Shown here: positions 27,244-35,911 of the stretch, one piece after another
Layout: each line of letters opens with the position of its first letter
Numbering within the stretch: position 1 is the stretch's first letter
NCBI GenBank assembly: GCA_021797735.1
Contig: JAJZZE010000004.1
Coordinates: forward strand, 1-52,238
Source of the DNA: Thermoplasmata archaeon
GTDB lineage: Archaea > Thermoplasmatota > Thermoplasmata > Thermoplasmatales > Thermoplasmataceae
DNA length: 52,238 bases
Direction of reading: 5' to 3'
The notes under the pieces: model-generated
Database searches by the model: none
What the model saw: the letters and a program-made list of their open reading frames with translations, nothing else
What the model was told of the DNA's origin: nothing
Translations under genes and position numbers: made by a program

Positions 27244-28715
27244 TTTTTGCCTCCTGATTTACTGGCATTCATGCCTCTCATTCTTGCTATTTCCTGATCA
27301 TTTAATTCAGCGTTGATGGATGATTCTCCTATAGTATCTGTAAAGTACCGGTAAAGTACCCATATTAATAAAATTAGTATAATAATTCCTGCAAGTATAA
27401 TACCTGCAAAATATGGCTCTACTGCATCAGATATTATGCTGACATACATTGAAAACGAGATAACTATAACTGTAATTGCAGGTGTAATTACGCTTACCGT
27501 AAAGTTCCTGATATTGGTTATTCTGATCTTATTTTTCCTGTAAAATGATGCCAGTGACAGGTCAGGAATCAGGTGGTGGAAATACCAGAATACTGTTGAT
27601 ATTACCGCAGGAATGTATGAAAGGTAAAATATGGAATCAAAATAACCATATACAGGTATAAATATGGTACCCATCACCAGGAAACTTATTACTACTATGA
27701 TAAAATTTAATATCATATTATTCATTGGAACCTGATTTTTATTAAGTTTTCCTACCCATTTGTGCTTTATAAAATTGTCCCTTGTTAACGCATATATAAT
27801 CCTGCCCTGTGCCCCCACACCGGAAGCAAAGGAAAAAACCACAAGGATTATTATTATACCGGTAACCGCAAGTTCTCCATATATACCCAGATATTTGACA
27901 TACAGAAGCAACCCTGGCTGTGGAAATTCTACTGCCTTTAGTATATTTGAAGGACCAATAACTGCGTCAATAAAATATGCCACCAGTCCTGAAATAAATG
28001 TTGCAACACTTAATGCTATTATTGCAGCCTTCCACGTATTTTTATATGGTGCTTTGCCCTCTTCCGAATAAAATAAAAGAAATCCGTATCCAGCATATGT
28101 AAAAAACCCATAAACAACCAGGCTGAAAAATGCACCATCAATCCCTCCCCGTGCAAATGATGGGTTAAACTGGTTAAGGCTGAAGTAATGTGCGTGGGGT
28201 ATTAAAACTGCCAGTGCAACAACATTGAGGGCAATGCCTATGAATGTTGCTGCTATCACAATTTTTGAGATTTTTTTAACACTGGTCATAGAGCTTAAAA
28301 GTGGAACAATAAGTGCAAGGATCCCGACCGCAAAATATGAGTATGCAGGAGGGTAGGTACCATAACCTGCAAAATAACCTACTGCAAAAACAGATGCCAC
28401 AAAAGATGCATTCGCTAATTGCCAGCCTATATAAAATACATAATTGGTAAGTGCAACAAACTTGCCTACAGTTTTTCCAAAGCCGAGTTCTGCTGCACCA
28501 TAATACCCACCTGAGAATTTAGCCAGCCTCGTATATTCAAGTATGGGCACGGAAATAAGTATAACAAGGCCAAGTGTAAGAATAAAGACAAATGGAGATG
28601 CATAACCGCCTGTTGCTATTAAACTTCCAAGCAAGGCACCAATAGGCAATATACCTGCTATTGCCCAAACAATCTGACCGGTAAAAGAAACAGAATTGGG
28701 TTTTAAAGTATCCAT
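27240..28715 (-). CDS. APC family permease co-expressed with the GH4 enzyme
   Basis: A 491-residue, 12-helix permease of the amino acid/polyamine/organocation superfamily. VSFTGQIVWAIAGILPIGAL forms helix 1, followed by FSGGYYGAAELGFGKTVGKF in the helix 2-3 region with the Gly-rich APC pattern. It is first in a two-gene operon with the GH4 glycosidase, joined by a four-base overlap. APC carriers normally move amino acids, amines or nucleobases. Coupling with a glycosidase hints at an amino-sugar or amino-glycoside substrate, which is inference. The ATG follows an AT-rich stretch typical of a short-leader promoter. Confidence 0.8.
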   Translation of the reverse strand: MDTLKPNSVSFTGQIVWAIAGILPIGALLGSLIATGGYASPFVFILTLGLVILISVPILEYTRLAKFSGGYYGAAELGFGKTVGKFVALTNYVFYIGWQLANASFVASVFAVGYFAGYGTYPPAYSYFAVGILALIVPLLSSMTSVKKISKIVIAATFIGIALNVVALAVLIPHAHYFSLNQFNPSFARGGIDGAFFSLVVYGFFTYAGYGFLLFYSEEGKAPYKNTWKAAIIALSVATFISGLVAYFIDAVIGPSNILKAVEFPQPGLLLYVKYLGIYGELAVTGIIIILVVFSFASGVGAQGRIIYALTRDNFIKHKWVGKLNKNQVPMNNMILNFIIVVISFLVMGTIFIPVYGYFDSIFYLSYIPAVISTVFWYFHHLIPDLSLASFYRKNKIRITNIRNFTVSVITPAITVIVISFSMYVSIISDAVEPYFAGIILAGIIILILLIWVLYRYFTDTIGESSINAELNDQEIARMRGMNASKSGGKK

Positions 28716-28971
28716 AAAATACCAATGTATGAATATATTTAAATTTATTTTTCTCTACATTTGTCTTTCACTTATATATCCTTAAGAATTACCCATTCCT
28801 ATGATTTGCCAGGGATATAGTACCATCATAAATATTTATATCATACGTGTAGTAACCGGAAAGCATGATGAAAATGGCAGGTTAGGATATAAATAAATGG
28901 CGTATTATTTTATTTTTTAAAAATATTTTTCAGTATACAGAATATATCCGTATGCTATCCAGAACGGAGAA

Positions 28972-29868
28972 TCATCTGCTGTTAACCCTGTCTTTATTAT
29001 TTTTCTCAAGTTCCAGCAGAAATTTCTTTTTATTCTCTCCAAGGGCATACCCACCCATTGCCCCATTTTTCCTGATAACCCTGTGGCACGGTATAATTAA
29101 TGGCACAGGGTTAGATCCACAGGCATTGGCCACAGCACGATAGGCTTTTGGCATTCCTATATCCTCTGCGATATCGCTGTAAGATCTTGTCTGTCCATAT
29201 GGTATTGTCCTTATTGCTGTCCAGACCCTTAACTGGAATTCCGTACCATGGAGAGCCACAGGCATATTGAGATTGCCACCGTTAAGATATCCCAGTATTG
29301 CATCAACCCTTCCCCTTAAATCGCTGGATTCTATTAAAATAGCGGATGGGTATTCATCATGCAGTGATTTTAATAATATTTCGCTGTTATCGGCAACATT
29401 AAGGCTGCATATTCCCATATCGGTTTCTGCCACAAGAAGCATACCAATATTTGATGGAGATATCATGTATTTTATTGTAATGCCCTTACCACCATTACGG
29501 TATTCCCTTGTGCCCATCCCGAGTTTTGATGAAGTTGAAGTTGAAAGCCAGCTCTGTGAATTCTGTCCAGTCATATACACTGCTTTTGGTACCGGCATTC
29601 CCATTTTAAGGTTATTTTTTAGAAGAACTATACGGCATTCCTCCACATATTTCTTCGGTGTAATTCCCATAATTTCCTTAAAGGTTTTCTGAATCTGATA
29701 CCTGCTTATTTTAAACCGGTCTTCAAGTGCATCCAGTGATAGGTCCGCATCTGGATTTAACCTGATAAAATCACATATGGATGATACAAGTTTCATCTTA
29801 TTTCCGGATTTATCATTATTATTGCCATAATGTTTTTTATTAACCGTGCCTGAAGTCTGGTCTTTCAT
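28972..29868 (-). CDS. AraC-type HTH plus O6-methylguanine-DNA methyltransferase (Ada-like)
   Basis: A 298-residue fusion. Residues about 25-105 are an AraC-type helix-turn-helix (LSLDALEDRFKISRYQIQKT, MGITPKKYVEECRI). Residues about 130-290 are the suicide methyltransferase that removes alkyl groups from O6-guanine. Its acceptor motif is IIPCHRVIRKNGAMGGYALG, preceded by RTIPYGQTRSYSDIAEDIG. The N-terminal metal-binding domain that lets bacterial Ada sense methylphosphotriesters is missing. Lysogenic-type signalling is therefore not expected, and regulation by alkylated DNA would have to go through the acceptor cysteine. The arrangement is common in bacteria, so the gene was probably acquired by transfer. 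Confidence 0.85.
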   Translation of the reverse strand: MKDQTSGTVNKKHYGNNNDKSGNKMKLVSSICDFIRLNPDADLSLDALEDRFKISRYQIQKTFKEIMGITPKKYVEECRIVLLKNNLKMGMPVPKAVYMTGQNSQSWLSTSTSSKLGMGTREYRNGGKGITIKYMISPSNIGMLLVAETDMGICSLNVADNSEILLKSLHDEYPSAILIESSDLRGRVDAILGYLNGGNLNMPVALHGTEFQLRVWTAIRTIPYGQTRSYSDIAEDIGMPKAYRAVANACGSNPVPLIIPCHRVIRKNGAMGGYALGENKKKFLLELEKNNKDRVNSR

Positions 29869-30014
29869 TAAAATTAATTGTGTACTAACTTATAATCATT
29901 TTGCCGGATTCTTGCTTTTTTAATTTTTATCTAATAGAGCCGGATCTATCAACACAGTTATAAATTTGCAAGATTCAGACAAAATTGTTAATAGATCACC
30001 GCTAATGTTTGCAT

Positions 30015-31190
30015 ATGTCTATCAGAATAAAATTGATAATCATGTGGCTATTGCTATGTATTTTAATGATCGGGGCAAATATACCGGCACCGTTATATGA
30101 GATGTATTCTATACATTTTCATTTCGGTACATTTCTGGAAACTCTTGTATTTTCCATGTATGTAATAACATTAATTCCTTCCATGCTATTTTCCGGCAGA
30201 TGGTCAGATAAACATGGAAAACGCAGTATCATAATATCAGGAATGGTTCTTGCAATTTCTGGGTCGTTATTATTCATGTTTGCGGAAAACATTACATCAT
30301 TATTTCTGGCAAGAAGCATCCAGGGAATTGCAGCAGGAATGGTGGCAGGTCCGGCAACGGCATTTATTGGAGAATTAACAGAAAGCAACCACACAGCACT
30401 GATCGGTGCATCGGCAACCAGCAGTGGAACAGCAATAGGGCCATTAATGGGTGGAATTATTTTCCAGTATTTACCGTATAAATTCCATCTTGTGTATATA
30501 ATTTACCTCATTATAATAATCTCTATAAGCATTGTATTCACAGGTATAGGGGAAAATATACACAATGTTAACAGTAAGGATTTTCACAGTATGCATTATA
30601 GTATCCCGAAAAAAATAAGGCCTGTGTTTGTTATAGCATCCACGGGTGCATTTATTGTATGGTCTATAACTGCATTCTATATGTCCTTAGCATCAACATT
30701 TATTTATCAGTTATTACATATTACGGATGTTTCAATAACCGGTGGCATAGTATTTTTAATGCTTATAATCTCATTTATTACGCAGATGTTATCAAGGAAT
30801 TTCAATTCCAGAAAAATGTTAATTTCAGGGCTAATTATCTCGGTAATGGCATTATTATTTATTGTATGTTCGGGAATATATAATAATGTTATATTATTTC
30901 TGATTGCCACAGTTATGGCAGGCACAGGGCAGGGTCTTGCATTCCTCGGCAGTATGGGATTAATTACCAGAAGTGTTTCACCCTCAAACAGGGGGTATAT
31001 AATTTCCATGTTTTACATTACCATATATCTCGGTGTTGGAATTCCCATTGTGGTTATCGGCTTATTCTCTGAATTAACCGGAATAATAAATTCCATGATT
31101 ATATATTTTATATTTATACTAATATTATCGGTTTCGGTAATTATTATGATAGGTATGGAAAGAAGAAGGGGAGGGATTACGGCAATATAA
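30015..31190 (+). CDS. MFS transporter, DHA1-like exporter
   Basis: A 391-residue, 12-helix major facilitator. The helix 2-3 loop GRWSDKHGKRSIIISG (motif A) lies about 58-73, followed by RSIQGIAAGMVAGPATAFIGE in helix 4-5 (motif B/C area, proline-rich as in exporters). It most likely exports a toxic small molecule or metabolite. A TTG at 30009 is in frame, but the ATG at 30015 is preferred. It is divergent from the Ada-like gene with a 146-base gap. The substrate is unknown. Confidence 0.8.
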   Translation: MSIRIKLIIMWLLLCILMIGANIPAPLYEMYSIHFHFGTFLETLVFSMYVITLIPSMLFSGRWSDKHGKRSIIISGMVLAISGSLLFMFAENITSLFLARSIQGIAAGMVAGPATAFIGELTESNHTALIGASATSSGTAIGPLMGGIIFQYLPYKFHLVYIIYLIIIISISIVFTGIGENIHNVNSKDFHSMHYSIPKKIRPVFVIASTGAFIVWSITAFYMSLASTFIYQLLHITDVSITGGIVFLMLIISFITQMLSRNFNSRKMLISGLIISVMALLFIVCSGIYNNVILFLIATVMAGTGQGLAFLGSMGLITRSVSPSNRGYIISMFYITIYLGVGIPIVVIGLFSELTGIINSMIIYFIFILILSVSVIIMIGMERRRGGITAI

Positions 31191-31320
31191 CATTGATTAA
31201 TAAATTTCTATTGTTTTCCTGAAACGAGGGAATCACGTTAATTTATATTTATTATATCTGACTAAATATATAGCCAAAATTTTATTCCAGAAATATTTTG
31301 TAAGAATAATACATCTACCT

Positions 31321-31957
31321 ATGAAATCTATCATGGATAATTCTAATAGACATATAGCAAAATCTTCACTGAAGGAACGTGGATAGACAGAATCAATGAT
31401 TAATTATTTTTTGAAAAATGCGGATGATATTAAGGTCAATCCTTTTTTGAGTCCGCTGCCCCAGTGAAATTATACCTGATTAATAGGGTAAATGGGATTG
31501 AGAAAACGGAGGAATTCAGGATCAGGAAGGAAAAACAGAGCATAGATCCCCGGTGATGAAAAACATAGCATAGAATAAGGTGAAAGACCTACTTAAACAG
31601 ATAGACAGTATAAACTTTAATGTTAAACTGGTTGAGAGTAGTTTATTATACAAAAATGCCATAAGATCTTATAACGACTTTCACAGCCTGGTATCATTAA
31701 ATTATGATAAATTTGATTTTAAATATGCATCCAGTAATTCTGATAGGAAATTCCCTGAAATAATAGCTGTTAATTATATAAAGCATAACCTGACAGAATA
31801 AGATAGGGCGCTTGAAAATATAGTTGGAAAAATAGGTATAAGTGATGCCCGGATTAAGATAAAAATAAGAATTATTGATGCAATATCTGATACATATTCA
31901 TACCTTGCCAGTGCGTGTAATAAACAGAAAAATAGATTATATTATGGCATTCCATAG
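31321..31957 (+). pseudogene. Decayed gene of unknown family
   Basis: Coding-like pieces follow each other on one strand in several frames: 31321-31386 (MKSIMDNSNRHIAKSSLKERG, stop), 31387-31467 (TESMINYFLKNADDI...), 31464-31556 (KLYLINRVNGIEKTEEFRI...), then 31580-31801 (KDLLKQIDSINFNVKLVES...). The last continues in the same frame beyond a single TAA for 51 more codons (DRALENIVGKIGISDARIK...) to TAG at 31955-31957. Such continuation through a stop suggests a once intact gene broken by frameshifts and stops. The protein family is not recognised. The 73-residue open piece alone is unlikely to be functional. Confidence 0.45.
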
Positions 31958-32050
31958 CATAATTGCCCCGGTGATTTTTGTATTTCTGTTCGTACCAGTT
32001 TTATAAGAAATACCGGTTTTGCTATGAATTCTGGATTATTTATAATCACA

Positions 32051-32800
32051 TCACTTTAATGCCATTATTATCATATTATTAAGGTATTTCCATGGAATAT
32101 CTATTATCTGAAAGCCCGAATCCCTTAAAAGTGTTATGTGTTTTTCCAGGCTTACACGCTGGTCGTGATTTCCACTATTGAACCGTTTACCTCTTTCATC
32201 GAATAATTCATTCATCATGCCCGTTTTCCTTAAATTATTCCACCATTCATCCCAGTTCATTGCACTGCTTTTACTGCTGGTGGTATGTTCATCCTCCTTA
32301 ATTTTATTATACAATCCAGTTATTTTCTGATCTGTTTCACTGGAATTGAAATGGTCTCCGTTCATCAATATACCCCCGTCACGCAATAACCTGTATGATT
32401 TTTGATATACAGAAGCTAAGTATTTCTCTGGAAGCCAGTGAAGTGCGGTGGTGGTAAAAATTACATCATAGTCTGCCTCTTTAATGCCCGTATGCCATTC
32501 TACATTCCGGAGGTCACGGCTAAGTATTGTTATATTATCATTATTAATGGTATTTCTGAATATTTCAAGTGTGACAGGATCATAATCAATAGCAGTAACA
32601 TGCCCTCCGGGAAATTTATCAAGGAATCTTTTACTTAGTGATCCTGGTCCACATCCAAGATCAAGTGCATTAGGATTGGCTTTTCCCTGATTTTCAATAA
32701 GCTTTAACATTACATTAAATCGTTCTTCACGCATCTCTATAAGTGCATTTTGCTGTTTTTCCCACTGATTATACCAGTAATTCATTTTGTTATTTTCCAT
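32051..32800 (-). CDS. SAM-dependent methyltransferase (class I)
   Basis: A 249-residue Rossmann-fold methyltransferase. Motif I is NALDLGCGPGSLSKRF (44-59), then the acidic end of strand 2 in HVTAIDYDP and motif IV-like DVIFTTTALHWLPE. It resembles trans-aconitate/ubiquinone-type small-molecule methyltransferases. No neighbour indicates a substrate. The gene stands alone, with decayed DNA on both sides. Confidence 0.8.
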   Translation of the reverse strand: MENNKMNYWYNQWEKQQNALIEMREERFNVMLKLIENQGKANPNALDLGCGPGSLSKRFLDKFPGGHVTAIDYDPVTLEIFRNTINNDNITILSRDLRNVEWHTGIKEADYDVIFTTTALHWLPEKYLASVYQKSYRLLRDGGILMNGDHFNSSETDQKITGLYNKIKEDEHTTSSKSSAMNWDEWWNNLRKTGMMNELFDERGKRFNSGNHDQRVSLEKHITLLRDSGFQIIDIPWKYLNNMIIMALK

Positions 32801-32895
32801 ATTTATACACCACAGTTAATTTTTTTTAACATTTTATATTTCTGCAAAATAAATAATGCACGGTACCTAATTATATTTTTTATTATAAAAATAAT

Positions 32896-33165
32896 TTAAA
32901 AGGGCATATTGCCAACACTACCCGAACTGTTTTTATTCGTTTTCAATGCCCCATGAATCATATTATTATCAATACCCGGCAAAATGTTTCTGCCATTTAT
33001 AAAATCAGGCAGTATTAATTTGAATATGTTTGTATATAATTCCTGCAACTTCAAAAATCGGGGTGTAGAAATCTATGTAAATAACATCACCAATATCCCC
33101 AATCCCTGATTCAATGATCCCAGTTCCCTTACGGATTGGGGGGCATCCAGCCATTTTTTAAACCA
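32896..33165 (-). pseudogene. Transposase-like remnant with an in-frame stop
   Basis: On the minus strand a 90-codon frame runs from 33165 (WFKKWLDAPQSVRELGSLNQ...) to TAA at 32896-32898 (...GNMPF), broken by one TAG at 33073-33075. The later part contains LILPDFINGRNILPGIDNNM, where D-N-N followed by a downstream K resembles the third catalytic region (T-N-N-x-x-E) of several transposase families. No start codon and no IS ends are visible. I read it as the 3' end of a decayed insertion sequence, but the family is uncertain. Confidence 0.35.
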
Positions 33166-33266
33166 CTAAACATGCTAAATTATTAATTCTGTCTGTATAA
33201 AAGTTTTAAAAATTTTTTATAAAATTATCCGCATTATTACTGTGGTATTTATGATATATTTTTTAT

Positions 33267-34019
33267 TTATGTATCTTCAATTTCTGAAGATACGGTTTCT
33301 ATAATCTGGGCTATATCCGGAATCCTGTCCATAACTATATTCTTTAACTCTGTGCTAAAAGTTTTATGCTGTTTTTCTATTTCATTTAAAAATGAGTTTT
33401 TTTGAAATTCAATATTATAATATTCTAATTTTTGATTTATCAAACCCCTATTGAATTTAACGTTTTTATACGTTATTAGAAAATATATATCGTAAATATC
33501 CCTAGCCTTTTTGCGGGTATAAATAGCCCTTACCTTTTCCGCAAGAACCTCCTCTAAATTCATGCCTGATAATATCCGTACCGGTAAATTATATTCCGGG
33601 AAATCGAACTTCAATGGAATTTTTTCCATAATTACCTTTTCCCTTTTACTTATTTCCACATGAACAGGAGCCCTATCAAGTACTCCTGTATTTAAAGGTC
33701 CATTTGAGATTATCCTGAATGACAAGGTTACATTGTTGTTTCTTATAATTTTAAACTGATTGTTTATGCCAATTAATGCAAGGTTCCGGGAAACGGTTTC
33801 AGCTAAATTATTATCCGGTGGAGAACCTGCTGTAAAATCCAGATCCACAGAAAATCGCCTTAGTCCGTGGAAAAGCCATAAATATGTACCGCCCTTAAAT
33901 ACAACATCCTCATTATACAGCGAATTAAGTATTAAAACCTGCATATATCTGAGTTCCTCCTGCCATGGACGTATACCATGTAATTTTGATAGCCCGATTA
34001 TTTCCTCCCTGCTTATCAT
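33267..34019 (-). CDS. AbiEii-type nucleotidyltransferase toxin
   Basis: A 250-residue protein of the AbiEii/AbiGii family. The nucleotidyltransferase core reads FKGGTYLWLFHGLRRFSVDLDF, giving the GG(T)...S-x-D-x-D signature with S57, D59 and D61. RILSGMNLEEVLAEKVRAIYTRKKARDIYDIYFL supplies the conserved EK and RD-x-YD region. Well-studied AbiE toxins transfer nucleotides to RNA acceptors and stop growth. The gene overlaps the antitoxin gene by ATGA at 34016-34019, giving coupled translation. The pair may defend against viruses or stabilise the region. Confidence 0.85.
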   Translation of the reverse strand: MISREEIIGLSKLHGIRPWQEELRYMQVLILNSLYNEDVVFKGGTYLWLFHGLRRFSVDLDFTAGSPPDNNLAETVSRNLALIGINNQFKIIRNNNVTLSFRIISNGPLNTGVLDRAPVHVEISKREKVIMEKIPLKFDFPEYNLPVRILSGMNLEEVLAEKVRAIYTRKKARDIYDIYFLITYKNVKFNRGLINQKLEYYNIEFQKNSFLNEIEKQHKTFSTELKNIVMDRIPDIAQIIETVSSEIEDT

Positions 34020-34597
34020 GACAATGCCCCCACTATACCAGAAATTCTTTTATCATGCAGCATGCTTAAATTACCGATTAAACCGGAAAAATCTATTTTT
34101 TCCTTAAATTCCCTTACATCATCCATGGAAAATATTCCATAATACAGACCATCAAATACGGCCTTTTCAGGGTCTGCAACAAAGATATAACTTCCATTCT
34201 TTGCATATCTTTTATAACCAAAGAACAGTCTGGGTTTTATTTTATGGTATATTATTCCCAGATCATAATAATTCATTGAATTAATTGTTGTAATACACTC
34301 CACATATCTTGCAACCTGTTCGGTCATGTTATGGAATAATAATGCAGAGTTCATAGATATATACGATGGAAAAATCATCTGTGATGCTATAATAAAATCA
34401 TCATCAATAAATGAAATTCTGCCATTGAAAAGTTTAATTGCCAGGCCATTATGAACCATCCGGTTCATATAAACCCTTGATATATTTTTATCCCTGTTAA
34501 TTAGATTTGAAAATTGCTGCACATTATATACATATATTCCCGAATTCAGAGCCAGATCCCTGATTTTATATAATGACAGTCTTTTTATCATTTCCAT
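34016..34597 (-). CDS. AbiEi-type antitoxin / transcriptional repressor
   Basis: A 193-residue protein with an N-terminal winged-helix segment (IRDLALNSGIYVYNVQQFSN, then KNISRVYMNRMVHNGLAIKL) and a C-terminal domain typical of type IV antitoxins (YISMNSALLFHNMTEQ, ADPEKAVFDGLYYG). In known AbiE systems this protein binds inverted repeats in its own promoter and counteracts the toxin. Here a perfect 18-base palindrome starts on the A of the first ATG. A second ATG (M3 at 34591) is possible. It is followed by the toxin gene with a four-base overlap. Confidence 0.8.
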   Translation of the reverse strand: MEMIKRLSLYKIRDLALNSGIYVYNVQQFSNLINRDKNISRVYMNRMVHNGLAIKLFNGRISFIDDDFIIASQMIFPSYISMNSALLFHNMTEQVARYVECITTINSMNYYDLGIIYHKIKPRLFFGYKRYAKNGSYIFVADPEKAVFDGLYYGIFSMDDVREFKEKIDFSGLIGNLSMLHDKRISGIVGALS

Positions 34598-34614
34598 ATA
34601 ACAATATTGTTATA
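34597..34614. promoter_or_regulatory. Perfect 18-bp palindrome, candidate AbiEi operator
   Basis: TATAACAATATTGTTATA is a perfect palindrome whose inner end touches the start codon of the antitoxin gene. AbiEi-type antitoxins repress their own promoters through inverted repeats, so this is a natural operator. Occupancy here would also block translation initiation if the mRNA is leaderless. Confidence 0.6.
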
Positions 34615-34705
34615 CCCACATGATATATAAAATATTACTTTTTAAAATTCTACTGCTTTAAGATTTATATATACTCTTTTGCAAATAAAAAATATATGAC
34701 TATAG

Positions 34706-34830
34706 TATTTACTGTAATTTATCCTTTTACTGGATATGCCGTACCATTCAATGCCTGGGATATAGTTATATACCCATGACCCCATATTGATCAGAAGAAT
34801 ACTGGGGCATCGTGATTTATACAGTAAATA
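34706..34830. repeat. 125-base sequence with 11-bp terminal inverted repeats, MITE-like
   Basis: TATTTACTGTA (34706-34716) and TACAGTAAATA (34820-34830) are exact inverted repeats that begin and end with TA, as expected for a non-coding element moved by an IS630-type transposase at TA targets. Inside, CCCCATATT (about 34780-34788) can pair with AATACTGGGG (34799-34808) apart from one bulge. No other copy was noticed in this window, so the reading as a MITE is tentative. Confidence 0.3.
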
Positions 34831-34858
34831 TTTTTTATTAAGAATTATAAATAGATAA

Positions 34859-35557
34859 TCATTCTGATTTTTCAGATTTTTCTACACGTGATGCACCGAT
34901 ATAAATAAAAATTGGGGCAAGCATATCTACAAAAGGTATTATGTAAAAGATTGCTCCAATCTCTCCTATACTTTGATTATGCATTTCAGAAAATCTGAAT
35001 AATCCTATAATTAGATATATGACGCCAATTAGGGACATTATGCTAAGAATCATGACTATAATCGCCAGTACAAGCATAGCAATAACAGCACCAATGTTGA
35101 AGCCAGTAACTGGAGGGGCAACTGTTATACGAAATACACCAGAACTATTTAAAAGCAGGAAAAACATAGCTATTATTATAATAAATAAAAATATAATAAT
35201 ATACTTAGAAAATGAATATGGCCCGGAGAATCGTTTATCAACCGCCATCATATCCCTGAAACCCCTTCTATAATTTATTATGCTCATAATATACAGTATA
35301 AATGCTAACAGTGTGAATATTATGAATATATCATATATGATGAATGCATTAGCCGGCAATTTTACCGGATAAAAACTCGCATCTATTATTCCCGTTATAT
35401 CATGTATATATATAAGATCAATAAAATATAGCGGTATACCTACTATTATGCTTATAATACCCAGAAACGCACCTCTCTTTATGCTAGAAATGCCACGACC
35501 ACCTACCTTTGAACCACTCCTCATACCGGAATTGTTGCTGTCTGTGTTTTCATCCAT
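34859..35557 (-). CDS. DUF973-like membrane protein
   Basis: A 232-residue protein with a hydrophilic N-terminus (about 25 residues) and four to five membrane segments. The ending GLFRFSEMHNQSIGEIGAIFYIIPFVDMLAPIFIYIGASR matches the tail of the archaeal DUF973 family, whose function is unknown. The gene stands alone between the AbiE promoter and a stretch of IS debris. Confidence 0.6.
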   Translation of the reverse strand: MDENTDSNNSGMRSGSKVGGRGISSIKRGAFLGIISIIVGIPLYFIDLIYIHDITGIIDASFYPVKLPANAFIIYDIFIIFTLLAFILYIMSIINYRRGFRDMMAVDKRFSGPYSFSKYIIIFLFIIIIAMFFLLLNSSGVFRITVAPPVTGFNIGAVIAMLVLAIIVMILSIMSLIGVIYLIIGLFRFSEMHNQSIGEIGAIFYIIPFVDMLAPIFIYIGASRVEKSEKSE

Positions 35558-35766
35558 ATTATTTTATAAAACTACTCTATTTAAATATTTGTGTTTTTAC
35601 CTTTAAGTTTTCCTAAAAACCCCTCTTTGGTTCTTTTTGGTCAGATATCCCTTTATGTTTCTGTACACATGTTTGATCCGTAAATATATGAATTCCTGCC
35701 TCTACAGTATGAACCTTTATTCGTGCCATGGCAATCAAATTCCCTAATCACATCAGAAAATGGAGT

Positions 35767-35880
35767 TATTAGGAAACGTCCTTTAAATTATTAGTTGATG
35801 TAACATTGAGGTGGTAATAATATAAAAAAAGTTACATCCCAAATAGCAGTACAGTAAGCTCATTTTTGGGAGAGCCATAA
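35767..35880 (+). repeat. IS debris: IS630-like end next to a copy of the gene end seen at base 1-110
   Basis: GTTATTAGGAAACGT (35765-35779) resembles the IS630 inverted repeat (GTTAATTAGGAAACGT). It is followed by a short frame ending TLRW and TAA, with GAGGTGGTAATAAT (35809-35822) and an A-run, the same arrangement as at 54-80. CCCAAAT (35840-35846) and ATTTTTGGG (35862-35870) can pair imperfectly. This looks like fragments of one or two insertion sequences. Confidence 0.4.
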
Positions 35881-35911
35881 AATTAAATATTAAAAACATT
35901 ATTGAAGATCT

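Noticed and set aside
33005-33154. A 49-codon frame starting MAGCPPIRKGTG on the minus strand
   Set aside because: The neighbouring frame over the same bases reads as a longer transposase-like fragment, so this one is likely its shadow.
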